Shown here: in pieces, positions 1 through 8,000 of the stretch
Layout: the number at the start of each line of letters is the position of its first letter
How positions within the stretch are numbered: position 1 is the stretch's first letter
Assembly (NCBI GenBank): GCA_043745195.1
Contig: JAYTTF010000035.1
Coordinates: 1 to 64,000 of the forward strand
Direction of reading: 5' to 3'
Origin: JANXSF01 sp043745195
GTDB taxonomy: Bacteria; Acidobacteriota; Terriglobia; Bryobacterales; Bryobacteraceae
DNA: 64,000 nt
The notes under the pieces: generated by a model
Databases searched by the model: none
The model's input: the letters and a program-made list of their open reading frames with translations, nothing else
What the model was told of the DNA's origin: nothing
Made by a program: the position numbers and the translations under genes

Positions 1-2
1 GC

Positions 3-377
3 AGCAATGGTTCGCGTGTTCGATTATGGAAAGTGGAATTGCAGCGGTTGGCCGACGAAACCGGCCTCACCCTTTCCGTCAGCCATTTCCCGCCGGGCAC
101 AAGCAAATGGAACAAAATTGAGCATCGCCTATTTTCGTTCATCAGCAAAAACTGGCGCGGGCAACCACTCACCAGCCTGCAGGTGATTGTGAACCTGATT
201 GCCGGAACCACAACAAAGAAAGGGTTGAAGGTGCACGCCGAAATTGATGCCAACGTCTACCCGATGGGCATCAAGGTAACTGACAAAGAGATGGCGAAAC
301 TCAAACTCCGGCGGGATGACTTCCACGGCGAATGGAACTATGACATCTCGCCTCGATTTGGAATTGTTATTTCCTAA
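3..377 (+). mobile_element. ISAzo13-family transposase, C-terminal fragment (cut by window start)
   Basis: The frame is open from the first base of the window and ends at TAA 375-377, so the gene starts upstream. The visible 124 residues match the end of the ISAzo13/Rhodopirellula-type DDE transposase: the stretch SHFPPGTSKWNKIEHRLFS carries the conserved W-N-x-I-E-H-R-L block with the last acidic catalytic residue, and the tail contains FHGEWNYD. The enzyme cuts and joins insertion-sequence ends. No terminal inverted repeat could be identified in the 88 bases before the next gene, so the element's right boundary is unknown. Whether the copy is intact cannot be judged here. Confidence 0.85.
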
Positions 378-465
378 CAGATCCTAAGTGGGGTAACCGT
401 ATATTTCTTCAAGTTTAACCCTTAACTTTTCACCATCAAATGACGATGGGATACGTGAAGAAAGT

Positions 466-2973
466 TTGTTCAATCACTTATCTTATATCTGGTCCATGCC
501 AATCAAAGCCCGCATTTTCGCTTATTCCACCATCACGCTTGGGTTAGGTGCGTTAACGTTGAGCCTATCTGCGTGGAAGAATGACAATCTGCTGCAGTTC
601 TGTTTCTATTTGGTGTTTGCAGCATTATCCTCTCAGATGAAAGTAAGGATGCCGGGAGTCAACGGCACCATGTCTGTGAACTTCGTTTTCACATTGCTTG
701 CAGTTACATCGCTGGACCCAGGAAAAAGCGTAATCGTGTGCGTCACAGGTGCGCTCACTCAGCTGCTATGGAACTCAAAGAGCAAACTGAAGCCGATTCA
801 CGTAATGTTCAATGCCGCCAGTTCGGCGATATCGTGCGGTTTCGCATATCTGGTTTTCCACGCCGAACCGTTGCGATTGATCAACAGTACATTTCCTATC
901 ATGGTTTTCTGGACGACGATCGGCTTTTTTGTCTGCAATACAGCCTCAGTTGCAACCATCGCAGCATTGAGTTTGGAAAAGCCTGTTCTGAAGTTGTGGC
1001 GGGAAAACTACTTTTGGACTGCTCCGCAATACCTTTTCGGGGCCCTAATGACATGGATAATTCACACGCTAGTGGGAGTGGTTGGGTGGGAAGTATCCGT
1101 TCTCGTCTTGCCAGGGGTATTTTTTGTGGACCGGTCCTACCGGTTATATCTTGGCCGCCTGGAACAAGAACAGCAACACGTTTCGCAGATGGCAGACCTT
1201 CACTTGCGAACCATCAAATCGCTGGCTTTGGCTATCAACGCGAAAGACGTCACAACCCACGACCATTTGAGGCGGGTACAAGTTTATGCCCAGGAAATCG
1301 CCAAAGAATTGAATGTGACTGAAGAAGTGATGCAGGCTTTGCAGGCGGCGGCACTTCTACACGACATTGGGAAGCTCGCAGTTCCTGAGTACATCATTTC
1401 AAAGCCGGGCCGGTTGACTCCGGAAGAATTCGAAAAAATGAAGATTCATCCTGTAGTCGGTGCTGAAATCCTCGAGTCCGTAAAGTTTCCCTACCCTGTT
1501 GTTCCAATCGTAAGACATCACCATGAAAAGTGGGATGGCAGTGGATACCCGGACGGAATCAAAGGGGAAGAAATTCCCATTGGGGCCAGAATACTTACGG
1601 CTGTGGATTGCCTGGATGCAATGGCATCGGACAGGCAGTATCGGCGGGCAATGCCTTTAGACGAAGCGATGGGTGTGATTATCGCCGAATCGGGCAAAAT
1701 GTTCGACCCGAAAGTAGTGGAAGTACTGCGTCGCCGTTATAAAGACCTGGAGAAAATGGCCAAGGAGACTTTAGTGGAAGAAACTTATCTTTCAACTGAA
1801 GTCAAAGTGGAGCGCGGAGAAGCGCCAGCAGCAGGGTTCGAGGCAACCGAAGGTGCGCCTACTTGCGAAAAGAAGCCGGCCCAAGCGGACTTTATCACTT
1901 CCATTGCAGCCGCACGGCAAGAAATTCAAACACTCTTTGAGGTAACACAGGACCTGGGCAGCACATTGAGCCTGGACGACACTTTCTCTCTTCTGGCTAC
2001 CCGCATGAAGACAGTTGTTCCGCACGATTGCATTGCTTTCTACCTCACCAAAGAGGAAAAGTTAATGCCTCAATTTGTGCAGGGCACTGATTCCAAACTT
2101 TTCGCTTCGCTTGAAATTCCAATGGGGCAGGGACTTTCTGGTTGGGTTGCGGAAAACCATAGGCCCATCATTAATGGCAACCCATCGGTTGAACCAGGAT
2201 ATTTGAATGACTCGAAAAAATTCAGCACACTTAGATCAGCCATCTCCATTCCACTCCACGGAGCTGGCAGTGTGATCGGATCAATGACTCTGTATCATGC
2301 TGAGAACGATGCCTTTTCCAGGGATCACTTACGCGTCTTGCTCGCCATCGGTTCGAAATGCGGCATCGCCATTGAAAATTCTCTTAAATTCAAGAACGAA
2401 CAAAAAACCGCATCCACAGATTCACTCACGGGACTTCCCAACGCAAGATCTTTGTTTCTACATCTGGATAGCGAGCTTAATCGCTCCGAAACCGTCAATG
2501 AGTCCTTGGCGGTTTTGGTGCTTGATCTGGATGGATTCAAATCCGTGAACGACCGCTTTGGACATTTGGAAGGCAATAAGCTTCTGCAAATGATCGCCAA
2601 TGGTTTGAAGATTCATCTTCGACCGAAAGATTATGTCGCCCGCATGGGTGGGGACGAGTTTGTCATTGTCCTTCCAAATGTTCCTAATGAAGTGGTAAGA
2701 GAAAGAATCGAACAATTGGCCAGTATGGTGGTTGAACAGGGCCAAATACTGACTGGCGAAAAAGTTGTAAGTCTCAGTGTTGGACAAGCAAACTATCCTG
2801 GTGACGGGACTAAAGCTGAAGAAATCCTCGCTGAAGCCGACCGCCGTATGTACGCCATGAAAGAAACACATCACAGTATGCGCCGCAGCCTCATAGCGCT
2901 GCAAGAATCCACCTCGGACAAAAAACAAGAGACCGCCGTCATAGAACCAGTCCCGGAAATCGAACAATATTAA
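466..2973 (+). CDS. Membrane-anchored HD-GYP / GAF / GGDEF protein (cyclic-di-GMP turnover)
   Basis: A protein of 835 residues. Residues 1-225 are hydrophobic with about seven membrane segments. An HD-GYP phosphodiesterase domain follows at about 245-430 (HD at 299-300, then HHEKWDGSGYP near 351), then GAF at about 490-645 and GGDEF cyclase at about 650-815. The GGDEF signature is intact at 728-732, and an RxxD inhibitory site (RPKD, 719-722) lies five residues before it. Both synthesis and hydrolysis of cyclic-di-GMP therefore look possible, presumably set by the sensory N-terminus. Domain order and much of the sequence match the minus-strand gene at 42524-45010. The start is TTG at 466 after GAAGAAAG; ATG 496 is an alternative. 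Confidence 0.93.
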   Translation: MFNHLSYIWSMPIKARIFAYSTITLGLGALTLSLSAWKNDNLLQFCFYLVFAALSSQMKVRMPGVNGTMSVNFVFTLLAVTSLDPGKSVIVCVTGALTQLLWNSKSKLKPIHVMFNAASSAISCGFAYLVFHAEPLRLINSTFPIMVFWTTIGFFVCNTASVATIAALSLEKPVLKLWRENYFWTAPQYLFGALMTWIIHTLVGVVGWEVSVLVLPGVFFVDRSYRLYLGRLEQEQQHVSQMADLHLRTIKSLALAINAKDVTTHDHLRRVQVYAQEIAKELNVTEEVMQALQAAALLHDIGKLAVPEYIISKPGRLTPEEFEKMKIHPVVGAEILESVKFPYPVVPIVRHHHEKWDGSGYPDGIKGEEIPIGARILTAVDCLDAMASDRQYRRAMPLDEAMGVIIAESGKMFDPKVVEVLRRRYKDLEKMAKETLVEETYLSTEVKVERGEAPAAGFEATEGAPTCEKKPAQADFITSIAAARQEIQTLFEVTQDLGSTLSLDDTFSLLATRMKTVVPHDCIAFYLTKEEKLMPQFVQGTDSKLFASLEIPMGQGLSGWVAENHRPIINGNPSVEPGYLNDSKKFSTLRSAISIPLHGAGSVIGSMTLYHAENDAFSRDHLRVLLAIGSKCGIAIENSLKFKNEQKTASTDSLTGLPNARSLFLHLDSELNRSETVNESLAVLVLDLDGFKSVNDRFGHLEGNKLLQMIANGLKIHLRPKDYVARMGGDEFVIVLPNVPNEVVRERIEQLASMVVEQGQILTGEKVVSLSVGQANYPGDGTKAEEILAEADRRMYAMKETHHSMRRSLIALQESTSDKKQETAVIEPVPEIEQY

Positions 2974-3092
2974 TCTGAATTCCTAAATTGCAAAACAAAG
3001 CCAATCTCTCCTTTTCTTGCAATCATGAAAAAGGGCGGTCACAACGCCTGTGCAACTCAATCTGTAATCTTTTCATCCGCTTGCAAAAACAA

Positions 3093-3227
3093 TTAGGCTG
3101 CGCTTTCAAGACCCATGAGACTCTTGATCCAGGAAGACAATTGCTGGCCAGCAGCTTCCCTAAAAATTGAGTCCTCGAGGCAATTAAACTCCTCTGGCGT
3201 TCTAAATGGAATCTGAATCACAGACAT
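3093..3227 (-). CDS. Possible 44-residue small protein
   Basis: The 415-base gap between the HD-GYP gene and the sulfatase contains one minus-strand frame with ATG at 3227-3225 and TAA at 3095-3093. The predicted peptide (MSVIQIPFRTPEEFNCLEDS then a helical, amphipathic tail) has protein-like composition, but there is no clear ribosome binding site and I do not recognise the family. It could be a genuine small gene, the remnant of a longer one, or chance. Nothing else in this gap was convincing. Confidence 0.3.
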   Translation of the reverse strand: MSVIQIPFRTPEEFNCLEDSIFREAAGQQLSSWIKSLMGLESAA

Positions 3228-3388
3228 GACTGATAACCGTGAATGTGAGCGTTAAAGCAGGCTGCTTGGGTGGCAGTTGAGACGATGAAATGAGGAGCGC
3301 CAGTAAGGATGAAATTCACGTTTGTCAGTCCGCGATGCCTTACTGCGCTTGTTCGTCAATAAACTTTTCAACTTCGGAATTGGGGATA

Positions 3389-4954
3389 ATGACGGCTATG
3401 CTTACTCGAAGGCAATTTATTGGTTCGGCATTAGCGGCGGCGATTGCAGAGGCTCAGAACCCGGCAGAGTTAAAAGCTAGCCGCCCAAACATTCTGTTCA
3501 TCATCGCCGACGACCAATCCTGGCCGCATGCCAGCGCTTATGGAAGCAAGTTGGTAGACACGCCTGCCTTTGACAGAATCGCCAAGCAAGGTGCACTATT
3601 TCGCAATTCGTTTTGTTGCGCTCCATCCTGCACGCCGTCCCGCAGCACGATACTGACCGGCCGCAATGCATGGGAATTGGAAGAGGCCGGTCTGCTCTAT
3701 GGCGGGCTGCCAACTAAGTTTCAGCTGTTCCCACACCTTTTGGAAGACGCTGGATACTATGTTGGGCATACCGGAAAAACCTGGGCTCCCGGCGATTGGA
3801 AAGCGCTTGGACACACACGCCATCCCGTTGGGAAAGCTTTTATGAATCACAAGCACCAGCAGCCAATCCGTGCTGGTCTTGATCTGAATGACTACTCCGC
3901 CAACTTTCAGGAATTCCTTGAGAAAGGTTCGAAGGATCGCCCGTTTTTCTTTTGGTTGGGATCCACTGAGCCCCATCGCGTCTATCAAAAAGGAGCCGGC
4001 AAGCTGATTGGAAAAACTACAACCAGTATGGAAGTGCCCCCATATTGGCCGGACAACGAAGAAATCCGCAGCGATATTCTTGACTACGCCAGTGAAGTGG
4101 AATGGCACGATCAGCAAGTGGGCAAAGCTCTAGCCATTCTTGAAAAAACCGGGCAACTGGATAGCACGCTGATCTTCATTACCAGCGATAACGGGATGCC
4201 GTTTCCTCGCGGTAAGGCAACACTCTATGACCAAGGCACCCATATGCCGCTGGCCATCCGTTGGCCAAAGCTCTTTCCCGGTGGTCGCCAAATTACGGAT
4301 TTTGTCAGTCACAAAGATTTTGCTCCCACCATTTTGGAAGCAGCAGGCGTGCCCATTCCTTCGCAGATGGCGGGCCGCAGCCTGTTACCATTGCTCACCA
4401 GTTTGAAGCCAGACCCTAAGCGTGACCATGTTGTAACTTCATTTGAACGCCACGTGATGGCTCGTCCTGATGGTGCAACTTATCCAATGCGGGCGATTCG
4501 AACCAAGGATTTCCTTTACATTCGTAATTTCGCGCCAGACCGCTGGCCGATGGGTGGAGATTTCATTTCTTCAAATCAGACGGTGGAAGGAGACGTAGAT
4601 GGTTCGCCTTCTAAAGACTTCTTGCTGGACCCAAAGAACAAGAAAGAGTATCCACTGCAGCACAAACTTTCCTTCGGCAAGCGGCCTGCGGAAGAGCTGT
4701 ACGATTTAAGGAAAGATCGTTGGCAGATGACGAATGTTGCAGGGGAGAAGGCCCATGCTAAAGACTTGGCAAAGTTGGCAAAAAAACTGGAAGCTTATCT
4801 GAAAGAAAGAGGCGACCCAAGAATCGAAGCAAAAGATCCGTGGCAGAATTATCCTTACCGTCAAATCAGCGGCTATGGAGCATCCTTCAATTCGACGCTC
4901 TCCCAACAAGAGCGAATGAAAGCCAAATCCCTTGGCGCACAAAAGCCGGAGTAA
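3389..4954 (+). CDS. Type I sulfatase, exported
   Basis: An arylsulfatase-family hydrolase that removes sulfate esters, probably from polysaccharides. From ATG 3389 it has 521 residues. The leader (LTRRQFIGSALAAAIAEAQ) looks like a Tat/Sec signal. The formylglycine motif C-T-P-S-R begins at residue 81, followed by STILTGR, so the Cys-type sulfatase active site is complete; this requires a formylglycine-generating enzyme not seen in the window. The N-terminal NILFIIADDQ supplies the metal-binding aspartates. GGGG at 3382-3385 sits close to ATG 3389 and rather far from ATG 3398; either start keeps the RR motif. The frame is open further upstream, but that extension does not look like a signal peptide. 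Confidence 0.9.
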   Translation: MTAMLTRRQFIGSALAAAIAEAQNPAELKASRPNILFIIADDQSWPHASAYGSKLVDTPAFDRIAKQGALFRNSFCCAPSCTPSRSTILTGRNAWELEEAGLLYGGLPTKFQLFPHLLEDAGYYVGHTGKTWAPGDWKALGHTRHPVGKAFMNHKHQQPIRAGLDLNDYSANFQEFLEKGSKDRPFFFWLGSTEPHRVYQKGAGKLIGKTTTSMEVPPYWPDNEEIRSDILDYASEVEWHDQQVGKALAILEKTGQLDSTLIFITSDNGMPFPRGKATLYDQGTHMPLAIRWPKLFPGGRQITDFVSHKDFAPTILEAAGVPIPSQMAGRSLLPLLTSLKPDPKRDHVVTSFERHVMARPDGATYPMRAIRTKDFLYIRNFAPDRWPMGGDFISSNQTVEGDVDGSPSKDFLLDPKNKKEYPLQHKLSFGKRPAEELYDLRKDRWQMTNVAGEKAHAKDLAKLAKKLEAYLKERGDPRIEAKDPWQNYPYRQISGYGASFNSTLSQQERMKAKSLGAQKPE

Positions 4955-4958
4955 TGGA

Positions 4959-5696
4959 TTGACAGAGGAAAAGCGCCACATCAAGACACTCGATCGCGTG
5001 CTATCCAAGGCAGGCTTAGGTTCACGAACAGAGGCGCGCAGTTGGATTGGCGCTGGCCGGGTGAAAGTAAACGGACGCTTCATTCAAACCCCTGATCATT
5101 GGGTGGACCTGGATCGAGACACGGTCACACTGGATGGAAAGCCAGTTCGCGAGGGCCGCAAAGTTTATCTGCTGCTGTACAAACCGACTGGATACATTAC
5201 AACCTACAAAGATCCCGAAGGACGTCCAACCGTCTACGACCTTCTAGCAGGTGTTGACGAATTTGTGATTCCTGTCGGCCGCCTTGATCTGGACACAAGC
5301 GGGTTGCTGATGCTTACCAGTGATACCCAGTTTGCTGAACGGGTGACCAACCCTGACTTCAAAGTTCCAAAGACCTATCTATTGAAGTCCTCGAAGAAGC
5401 TGAGTGATCAGCAGTTGCAGCAACTGCGCGGCGGTGTCACTTTGTCTGATGGTCCAACCAAACCTGCAATTGTAAATCGAGTCCGCGATTCGGAAAAATA
5501 CACGCACCTGGAAATGACCATCACCGAAGGGCGCAACCGGCAGGTACGCCGCATGATTGAGGCGCTGGACGCAAAAGTTTTGAAGCTGGTCAGGGTTGCA
5601 ATTGGTCCTATCGTCATCGGAGATTTGAAGATCGGCCAGCATCGTTCCCTCACCCCGGCAGAGGTGTCCACTTTAACGAAAAAGAAAGACATATAA
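4959..5696 (+). CDS. RsuA/RluB-type rRNA pseudouridine synthase
   Basis: Isomerises uridine to pseudouridine in ribosomal RNA. An N-terminal S4 RNA-binding domain (LDRVLSKAGLGSRTEA onward) is followed by the catalytic domain with PVGRLDLDTSGLLMLTSD, which contains the catalytic aspartate in the GRLDxDTxGLL motif, and the C-terminal EGRNRQVRRM signature. The start is chosen as TTG 4959 because GGAG at 4948-4951 lies seven bases before it and four bases separate it from the sulfatase stop; an in-frame TTG at 4932 would overlap the sulfatase end. Whether it modifies 16S or 23S RNA (RsuA, RluB or RluE) cannot be decided from the sequence. Confidence 0.93.
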   Translation: MTEEKRHIKTLDRVLSKAGLGSRTEARSWIGAGRVKVNGRFIQTPDHWVDLDRDTVTLDGKPVREGRKVYLLLYKPTGYITTYKDPEGRPTVYDLLAGVDEFVIPVGRLDLDTSGLLMLTSDTQFAERVTNPDFKVPKTYLLKSSKKLSDQQLQQLRGGVTLSDGPTKPAIVNRVRDSEKYTHLEMTITEGRNRQVRRMIEALDAKVLKLVRVAIGPIVIGDLKIGQHRSLTPAEVSTLTKKKDI

Positions 5697-5717
5697 TAGT
5701 GCGCAGGAGTCAACAGC

Positions 5718-7157
5718 GTGCTTTTTCTACCCGGTCGTCCAGTTAGGAGTTGTGATGGTGTTTCCAGACGCGAGCTTCTTCGCGCTGGCGGACTTGGAGT
5801 TCTTGGACTCAGCTTGCCGGAATTCCTGCAGATGCAGGCACTAGCCGGCGCTGCTGCTAAGACAGGCCAGAACAAGCCCAGGGCTAAAAACGTGGTGATG
5901 CTGTTTCTGCAAGGCGGCCCCAGCCACATTGATATTTGGGATCCCAAACCCGATGCTCCTTCCAATATTCGCGGCGAGTTTAAACCGATCAATACCAAGG
6001 TAGATGGTATCCAGGTGTGTGAAACCATGCCGCTGCTGGCACAGCAAATGGACAAAATCACGCTGATCCGTTCCATGAGCTACACGCCTGCCGGGCTGTT
6101 CAATCACACTGCGGCAATTTACCAGATGATGACCGGATGGGCTCCTGACAAAGTATCTCCCTCTGGCCAATTGGAGCCTCCTTCCCCACGCGATTTCCCT
6201 CATATGGGTTGCCAGATCTCGAAGATGTTGCCACCGGAAGGACCCATGTTGCCGTTCGTGGAGATGCCGCGGCCACTGCAGGAATCGAACGTGATTGGCA
6301 AAGGCGGTGCAGCCGGATTTCTGGGCAAAGCGTTTGACCCATATCGTCTTTATCAAGATCCCAACAAGGAAGTGAAGTTGGATGATTTGACGTTGCGCCC
6401 TGAAGTAACAGCCGACCGATTGAAGGATCGGTTCACTTTGCTCAAGGGAATTAACGGTTCCATGAAGGAGTTGGAAAAGGCTGTCAGTTCGTTTGCTCTC
6501 AACGAGTATTATGAAAAGGCTTACGATTTGGTTTTGAGCGGCAAGGCTCGCGATGCGTTCGACTTGAACAAGGAAACCGATCAGGTTCGCGATCGTTACG
6601 GCCGCACCACCTTCGGCCAAAGCGCACTGCTGGCTCGTAGGCTGATTGAAGCCGGTACAAGATTTGTCCAAGTGAATTGGCCGTCGGTGGCCAATGGCAA
6701 TCCGGAAGAAACCGCCTGGGATACCCACGCTGCCAATTTCGGACCCTTGAAGAACTTGCACTGCCCCGTGCTGGATAAGGCACTTTCAGCATTGATTGAA
6801 GACATGGATCAGCGTGGATTGTTCCAGGACACGCTACTGGTTTGCATTGGTGAATTCGGCCGCAGTCCGCGCCTTGGCGTCAGCACCTCAGGCAATACCA
6901 ATTCGCCCGATGGACGCGATCATTGGCCCTATTGCTATACAGGCGTGATTGCCGGCGCTGGCGTGAAACGCGGCTCCATGTATGGAAAGAGCGATGCTCA
7001 AGCGTCGTCTCCGGCTGATAAACCCGTGCACCCCACTGATTTGGTGGCGACGATCTATTCGGCGTTGGGCATTGATCCTGGCATGGAAATTCTGAATGAC
7101 CTGAAACAGCCACGCAAGTTGGTGGAAGGTACGCCAGTGAGCGGCCTCTGGGCCTAG
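5718..7157 (+). CDS. DUF1501 (sulfatase-fold) exported protein
   Basis: A 479-residue DUF1501 protein of the alkaline phosphatase/sulfatase-like superfamily that is abundant in Planctomycetes and Acidobacteria. The N-terminus has a Tat-like SRRELLRAGGLGVLGLSLPEF leader. Typical landmarks are VVMLFLQGGPSHIDIWDPK, the AWDTHAANF block and the metal-site-like IGEFGRSP and DGRDHWP. GTG 5718 follows AGGAG at 5705-5709 by eight bases. The usual DUF1549/DUF1553 (PSD1) partner is absent next door; instead it follows a sulfatase and an rRNA-modifying enzyme. Its substrate is unknown. Its last four bases overlap a convergent minus-strand frame. Confidence 0.9.
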   Translation: MLFLPGRPVRSCDGVSRRELLRAGGLGVLGLSLPEFLQMQALAGAAAKTGQNKPRAKNVVMLFLQGGPSHIDIWDPKPDAPSNIRGEFKPINTKVDGIQVCETMPLLAQQMDKITLIRSMSYTPAGLFNHTAAIYQMMTGWAPDKVSPSGQLEPPSPRDFPHMGCQISKMLPPEGPMLPFVEMPRPLQESNVIGKGGAAGFLGKAFDPYRLYQDPNKEVKLDDLTLRPEVTADRLKDRFTLLKGINGSMKELEKAVSSFALNEYYEKAYDLVLSGKARDAFDLNKETDQVRDRYGRTTFGQSALLARRLIEAGTRFVQVNWPSVANGNPEETAWDTHAANFGPLKNLHCPVLDKALSALIEDMDQRGLFQDTLLVCIGEFGRSPRLGVSTSGNTNSPDGRDHWPYCYTGVIAGAGVKRGSMYGKSDAQASSPADKPVHPTDLVATIYSALGIDPGMEILNDLKQPRKLVEGTPVSGLWA

Positions 7158-7475
7158 GAAAAGACTTTCGCGATTTGGCGCACCACGACGATCACCAGAG
7201 GGCGGCCTGTTTCTAGTGCCATTGAGGCAATCCAAAGGCTAGCGCCGAGTAGTGCCAGGAATATGCAGATGGCAAGCAATACCATTATTGCAAAGTCTGC
7301 GTCAAAACCAATTCCACGAAACAACCCAACGAATAATTGGTTGGAAATGTCGATGATTGACCCATCGCCTCTGTATGGGCCAGAATTCAGTGAGCTATTC
7401 CAACGCGCCCAAATTGCAAGACCTCCGAAATATATTGTCAATGATTCCCAGCAGTCCTATAAGCACAGCGGCCAA
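7154..7475 (-). pseudogene. Frameshifted second copy of a small membrane protein
   Basis: This stretch encodes a membrane protein homologous to the gene immediately upstream (7493-7885), but in two frames. From TTG 7475 the first frame reads LAAVLIGLLGII, matching MAAFLFGLPGTL of the upstream copy; the match then moves by +1 into the frame ending at 7154, which gives TIYFGGLAIWARW against TLYFGVLTLWARN and later FRGIGFDADFAIM against SRGIALVGDLAVI. The shift lies near 7440-7450. It may be a decayed tandem duplicate, a sequencing error, or a shorter protein started at TTG 7441. The 3' end touches the DUF1501 gene. No known domain is recognised. Confidence 0.55.
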
Positions 7476-7492
7476 GTATATAGGAAGAGGCG

Positions 7493-7885
7493 CTATGAAA
7501 CCACCCGGGAAATTCCACGCAGGAACACCATTAAGAATGCAGTGAAGCACCCAAGCAACAAGGCGAAGCCCTGGGCCCATGGGCGCTTGCTTTCCAGTCC
7601 GCCTGCAGTGATCCAAAGGCTCACTGCCAGAATTGTAAAAGTGACGGACACGGCAAATAATCCAATCACAGCAAGATCACCCACCAGGGCAATTCCGCGT
7701 GACAAGCCGCCGAAAATACCAACGGCGATTTCAATAAGATCAAAACTATTGTGGGGGACTGGTCCACCCATTGGATGGTTTCGCGCCCACAGAGTTAGAA
7801 CTCCAAAATACAGAGTGCCCAGTGTTCCGGGAAGGCCAAACAGGAACGCGGCCATTTTGAAGAACCGAATGAATAGCAAACGCAT
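7493..7885 (-). CDS. Small multi-pass membrane protein, unknown function
   Basis: About 130 residues with three to four predicted membrane helices (FKMAAFLFGLPGTLGTLYFGVLTLW, IALVGDLAVIGLFAVSVTFTILAVSLW, GFALLLGCFTAFLMVFL). No family is recognised. ATG 7885 is chosen; TTG 7927 would add 14 residues. It lies 115 bases downstream of the APC permease on the same strand, and a degraded copy follows it directly, so it appears to be one half of a tandem duplication. Function is unknown; the position suggests co-transcription with the permease. Confidence 0.6.
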   Translation of the reverse strand: MRLLFIRFFKMAAFLFGLPGTLGTLYFGVLTLWARNHPMGGPVPHNSFDLIEIAVGIFGGLSRGIALVGDLAVIGLFAVSVTFTILAVSLWITAGGLESKRPWAQGFALLLGCFTAFLMVFLRGISRVVS

Positions 7886-8000
7886 TGGCTCCAGTATAAT
7901 AGGCGACAGCTGGTTTACCTTCCGCAAAAAGACACTTGGTCCACTTATTTCTTACTCTACGTCTTGTAAGAGAAACACCCTGTTTTCGCATCAGAAAAGT

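Noticed and set aside
378..465. Right terminal inverted repeat of the ISAzo13-type element.
   Set aside because: The left end is outside the window, so no inverted repeat or target duplication can be confirmed.
2974..3388. A GC-rich stretch near 3250-3300 (GCAGGCTGCTTGGGTGGCAG) that suggested a tRNA or structured RNA.
   Set aside because: No cloverleaf, T-loop or anticodon arm could be built, and no RNA class was recognised.
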